From assembly GCA_002245135.1 (NCBI GenBank), contig NGBS01000096.1, forward strand, positions 1 to 21,386: a DNA stretch of 21,386 bases, given 5' to 3'. The position numbers and the translations under genes are program-made. Under the pieces are notes generated by a model. That model was not told the origin of the DNA and did no database searches. It was given only the letters and a program-made list of their open reading frames with translations. Position 1 is the first letter of the stretch. Every line of letters starts with the position of its first letter. This document shows, piece after piece, positions 18,401 through 21,386 of this stretch. Origin of the DNA: Proteromonas lacertae (Eukaryota; Sar; Bigyra; Opalinata; Proteromonadidae).

Positions 18401-21386
18401 ACTACTAAGCTCTTTTATTCCACTTATATCTTTGCTTGTTACTTCATATTATCCATCTATTGTTATTGTTCCACTACTACCTTTCATTTTATCGATGTTT
18501 AATATACCACCACTTATCTCATTCACATTTAATAATTATATGTTCCTTGTAAATTTAAATCACTATTGATCTTTATATCATTTCCAGCACCATTACTACT
18601 TTGAATTGTACAAATATTTATTGTTCCACTACTAAGCTCTTTTATTCCACTTATATCTTTATTATCTACTTTTATATTATTCAATATATTGATTGTACTA
18701 CCACTTAATACTTTTATGTTATTCACACTCAATGTATTTCCACTTAAATTTTCACCTCCTAGTGTTAAAGCATTCAATACACTATATGTTCCTTGTAAAT
18801 TTAAATCACTATTGATCTTTATATCATTTCCAGCACCATTACTACTTTGAATTGTACCAATATTTATTGTTCCACTACTAAGCTCTTTTATTCCACTTAT
18901 ATCTTTGCTTGTTAGCTTCATATTATCATCTATTGTTATTGTTCCACTACTACCTTTCATTTTATCGATGTTTAATATACACCACCACTTATCTCATTCA
19001 CATTTAATAATTATATGTTCCTTGTAAATTTAAATCACTATTGATCTTTATATCATTTCCAGCACCATTACTACTTTGAATTGTACCAATATTTATTGTT
19101 CCACTACTAAGCTCTTTTATTCCACTTATATCTTTGCTTGTTACTTCATATTACCATCTATTGTTATTGTTCCACTACTACCTTCATTTTATCGATGTTT
19201 AATATACCACCACTTATCTCATTCACATTTAATAAATTATATGTTCCTTGTAAATTTAAATCACTATTGATCTTTATATCATTTCCAGCACCATTACTAC
19301 TTTGAATTGTACCAATATTTATTGTTCCACTACTAAGCTCTTTTATTCCACTTATATCTTTATTATCTACTTTTATATTATTCAATATATTGATTGTACT
19401 ACCACTTAATACTTTTATGCTTAATTTTCACAATTTAAAAAATTATATGTTCCTTGTAAATTTAAATCACTATTGATCTTTATATCATTTCCAGCACCAT
19501 TACTACTTTGAATTGTACCAATATTTATTGTTCACTACTAAGCTCTTTTATTCCACTTATATCTTTGCTTGTTAGCTTCATATTACCATCTATTGTTATT
19601 GTTCCACTACTACCTTTCATTTTATCGATGTTTAATATACCACCACTTATCTCATTCACATTTAATAATTATATGTTCCTTGTAAATTTAAATCACTATT
19701 GATCTTTATATCATTTCCAGCACCATTACTACTTTGAATTGTACCAATATTTATTGTTCCACTACTAAGCTCTTTTATTCCACTTATCTTTGCTTGTTAG
19801 CTTCATATTACCATCTATTGTTATTGTTCCACTACTACCTTTCATTTTATCGATGTTTAATATACCACCACTTATCTCATTCACATTTAATAATTATATG
19901 TTCCTTGTAAATTTAAATCACTATTGATCTTTATATCATTTCCAGCACCATTACTACTTTGAATTGTACCAATATTTATTGTTCCACTACTAAGCTCTTT
20001 TATTCCACTTATATCTTTGCTTGTTAACTTTATTACCATCTATTGTTATTGTTCCACTACTACCTTTCATTTTATCGATGTTTAATATACCACACTTATC
20101 TCATTCACATTTAATAAATTATATGTTCCTTGTAAATTTAAATCACTATTGATCTTTATATCATTTCCAGCACCATTACTACTTTGAATTGTACCAATAT
20201 TTATTGTTCCACTACTAAGCTCTTTTATTCCACTTATATCTTTATTATCTACTTTTATATTATTCAATATATTGATTGTACTACCACTTAATACTTTTAT
20301 GTTATTCACACTTAATGTATTTCCACTTAAATTTTCACCTCCTAGTGTTAAAGCATTCAATACACTATATGTTCCTTGTAAATTTAAATCACTATTGATC
20401 TTTATATCATTTCCAGCACCATTACTACTTTGATTGTACCAATATTTATTGTTCTAAGCTCTTTTATTCCACTTATATCTTTGCTTGTTAACTTCATATT
20501 ACCATCTATCCTACTACTTTCATTTTATCGATGTTTAATATACCACCACTTATCTCATTCACATTTTAAATTATATGTTCCTTGTAAATTTAAATCACTA
20601 TTGATCTTTATATCATTTCCACCACCATTACTACTTTGAATTATTATTGTTCCACTACTAAGCTCTTTTATTCCACTTATATCTTTGCTTGTTAACTTCA
20701 TATTACCATCTATTGTTATTGTTCCACTACTACCTTTCATTTTATCGATGTTTAATATACCACCACTTATCTCATTCACATTTAATAAATTATATGTTCC
20801 TTGTAAATTTAAATCACTATTGATCTTTATATCATTTCCAGCACCATTACTACTTTGAATTGTACCAATATTTATTGTTCCACTACTAAGCTCTTTTATT
20901 CCACTTATATCTTTGCTTGTTAGCTTCATATTACCATCTATTGTTATTGTTCCACTACTACCTTTCATTTTATCGATGTTTAATATACCACCACTTATCT
21001 CATTCACATTTAATAAATTATATGTTCCTTGTAAATTTAAATCACTATTGATCTTTATATCATTTCCAGCACCATTACTACTTTGAATTGTACCAATATT
21101 TATTGTTCCACTACTAAGCTCTTTATTCCACTTATATCTTTGCTTGTTAACTTCATATTACATCTATTGTTATTGTTCCTACTACTTTCATTTTATCGAT
21201 GTTTAATATACCACCACTTATCTCATTCACATTTAATAAATTATATGTTCCTTGTAAATTTAAATCACTATTGATCTTTATATCATTTCCAGCACCATTA
21301 CTACTTTGAATTGTACCAATATTTATTGTTCCACTACTAAGCTCTTTTATTCCACTTATATCTTTTATTATCTACTTTTATATTAT
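9445..21386 (-). CDS. Giant tandem-repeat fibre protein, C-terminal part, 5' end beyond the window
   Basis: The stop codon is TAA at 9445-9447 on the minus strand. The frame is open from there to about 16857, continues after a one-base extra C (CTCCAATG instead of CTCAATG), and runs to about 18095. Beyond that the same repeats continue to the right edge with many small indels. The window would therefore hold nearly 4,000 residues. From N to C: a mosaic array of 76-aa and 82-aa cassettes (right edge to about 14000), a non-identical linker of about 330 aa (13001-13990), a 25-aa tandem array (9689-13000), and a cap with two cysteines ending in SSSP. All segments alternate Ile/Leu/Val with Gly/Ser/Thr/Asn/Asp, as expected for beta-solenoid or fibre folds. 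No enzyme motif is seen. Unit, cap and C-terminus match the type II protein at 3587-6901, so a cytoplasmic tail plus transmembrane anchor is expected outside the window, but is not visible. A surface fibre or adhesin role is inference. Confidence 0.85.
9448..9688 (-). other. C-terminal cap and last degenerate units of the giant fibre protein
   Basis: It begins with one diverged 25-aa unit (TTLSDKNLNLGNDGKIKAG), then VSSGTVTIGTMLKLP. The cap follows: C, 18 residues containing GAIYLD, C, then NNQWMKVQ and SSSP at the terminus. Compare 6794-6898 in the paralogue. Confidence 0.65.
9689..13000 (-). repeat. Near-identical 75-bp tandem array (44 units) inside the giant gene
   Basis: The base unit is 75 bp (25 aa) in two kinds: A (TAGTLTLGSSTLKEKEINIG) and B (KAGKLTLANTILSDKSLDLK). 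I count 19 B units by the marker AGTATAGTGTTTGCCAGAG, from 9746 to 12896. Successive B units are 150 bp apart 12 times (AB dimers) and 225 bp apart six times (AAB trimers), giving 25 A units. The trimers cluster at 9746-10196 and 10796-11696. Copies are almost base-identical, so the array has expanded or been homogenised recently. Because 75 is a multiple of three, copy changes keep the frame. Confidence 0.95.
13001..13990 (-). other. Diverged linker segment of the giant fibre protein
   Basis: About 330 residues of irregular beta-type repeats lie between the two homogeneous arrays. Recognisable sub-repeats are DLDMNGKKIIRMG and DLDMNGNKIIKI (near 13260-13330) and three units of the NDGxIxxGTI type (13620-13910) that resemble the 25-aa array. 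Divergence here matches the left paralogue, so it is probably the older part of the gene. Confidence 0.75.
13991..18090 (-). repeat. Mosaic cassette array (228 bp and 246 bp) inside the giant gene
   Basis: Every cassette starts with the same roughly 39-aa head (ISGIKELSSGTINIG, then NDIKINSDLNLQGTY). It is followed by one of two tails: NEISGG (total 76 aa, 228 bp) or ALTLGG (total 82 aa, 246 bp). Heads marked by GTACCAAT or GTACAAAT lie at 14153, 14381, 14609, 14837, 15065, 15311, 15557, 15785, 16031, 16259, 16487, 16733, 16980, 17208, 17436, 17664 and 17910. That is 17 heads with ten 228-bp steps and six 246-bp steps (one is 247). The two tails occur in irregular order. Sequence between copies is nearly identical. 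Confidence 0.95.
18091..21386 (-). repeat. Same cassette array with dense small indels, running off the right edge
   Basis: About 15 more heads continue the array, but with roughly 25 indels in 3.3 kb, against one in the 8.6 kb before. Examples are a lost A at about 18099, AATAATTAT for AATAAATTAT (18304, 18534, 19007, 19667, 19893), GTTACTTC for GTTAACTTC or GTTAGCTTC (18211, 18440, 19141), a lost C at 19532, lost AT near 19786, a collapsed junction at about 19419-19442, and losses near 20455 and 20510. Most are one-base changes in short homopolymers. Frames therefore read only in pieces. Either the consensus is unpolished here or this part of the gene is decaying. Confidence 0.8.

Noticed and set aside
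9689-21386. CRISPR-like regular repeats
   Set aside because: Repeats are 75-246 bp, contiguous, coding, and have no unique spacers. The genome is eukaryotic.
1-21386. A ciliate-type alternative genetic code
   Set aside because: The genes with complete, intact ends stop at TAA or TAG where homology or a cap motif ends, and these codons are not used as sense within the intact frames.

Overview
The window is nuclear DNA from an AT-rich eukaryote. Protein-coding genes are interrupted by spliceosomal introns of only 29-39 nt, all beginning GTAT and ending TAG. One gene is the exosome cap subunit Rrp4, and the intact genes end in TAA or TAG, so a ciliate-like code that reads TAA/TAG as sense is not in use. 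A secreted EGF-repeat protein has the C-x-C-x2-G-x2-G...CP pattern with an internal DLNHDG segment that I associate with stramenopiles and other chromalveolate protists. A stramenopile-like protist is my best guess, held loosely.

Layout, left to right. 1-971 (+): the 3' part of a cysteine-rich, single-pass surface protein gene whose frame is broken several times. 1120-2094 (+): a complete Rrp4 gene, three exons, 300 aa. 2190-3439 (-): a complete two-exon secreted EGF-like protein, 406 aa, tail-to-tail with Rrp4. 3440-3586: a compact divergent promoter. 3587-6901 (+): a type II membrane protein of about 1,091 aa with a proline-rich cytoplasmic tail, one transmembrane segment and a long degenerate beta-type repeat ectodomain; a 39-nt intron is hidden inside its open frame. 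6926-9338: a complete hAT DNA transposon with perfect 13-bp terminal inverted repeats, an 8-bp target duplication, GC-rich subterminal GGGAC repeats and an intact two-exon BED/hATC transposase. 9445-21386 (-): the C-terminal part of a giant repeat protein, paralogous to the 3587-6901 product; its N-terminus lies beyond the right edge.

The two fibre-like genes are tail-to-tail paralogues with matching C-terminal caps and the same roughly 38-aa ancestral repeat. The left copy is diverged and irregular. The right copy has two very homogeneous arrays: 44 units of 75 bp (9689-13000), and a mosaic array of 228-bp and 246-bp cassettes (about 14000 to the right edge). This looks like a recently expanding, length-variable surface fibre. 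The hAT element landed in the roughly 120-bp gap between their 3' ends.

Caution on quality: 972-16850 reads cleanly, but both edges (1-970 and 18090-21386) are full of small indels, many in short homopolymers. This pattern fits an unpolished long-read contig end at least as well as true gene decay.
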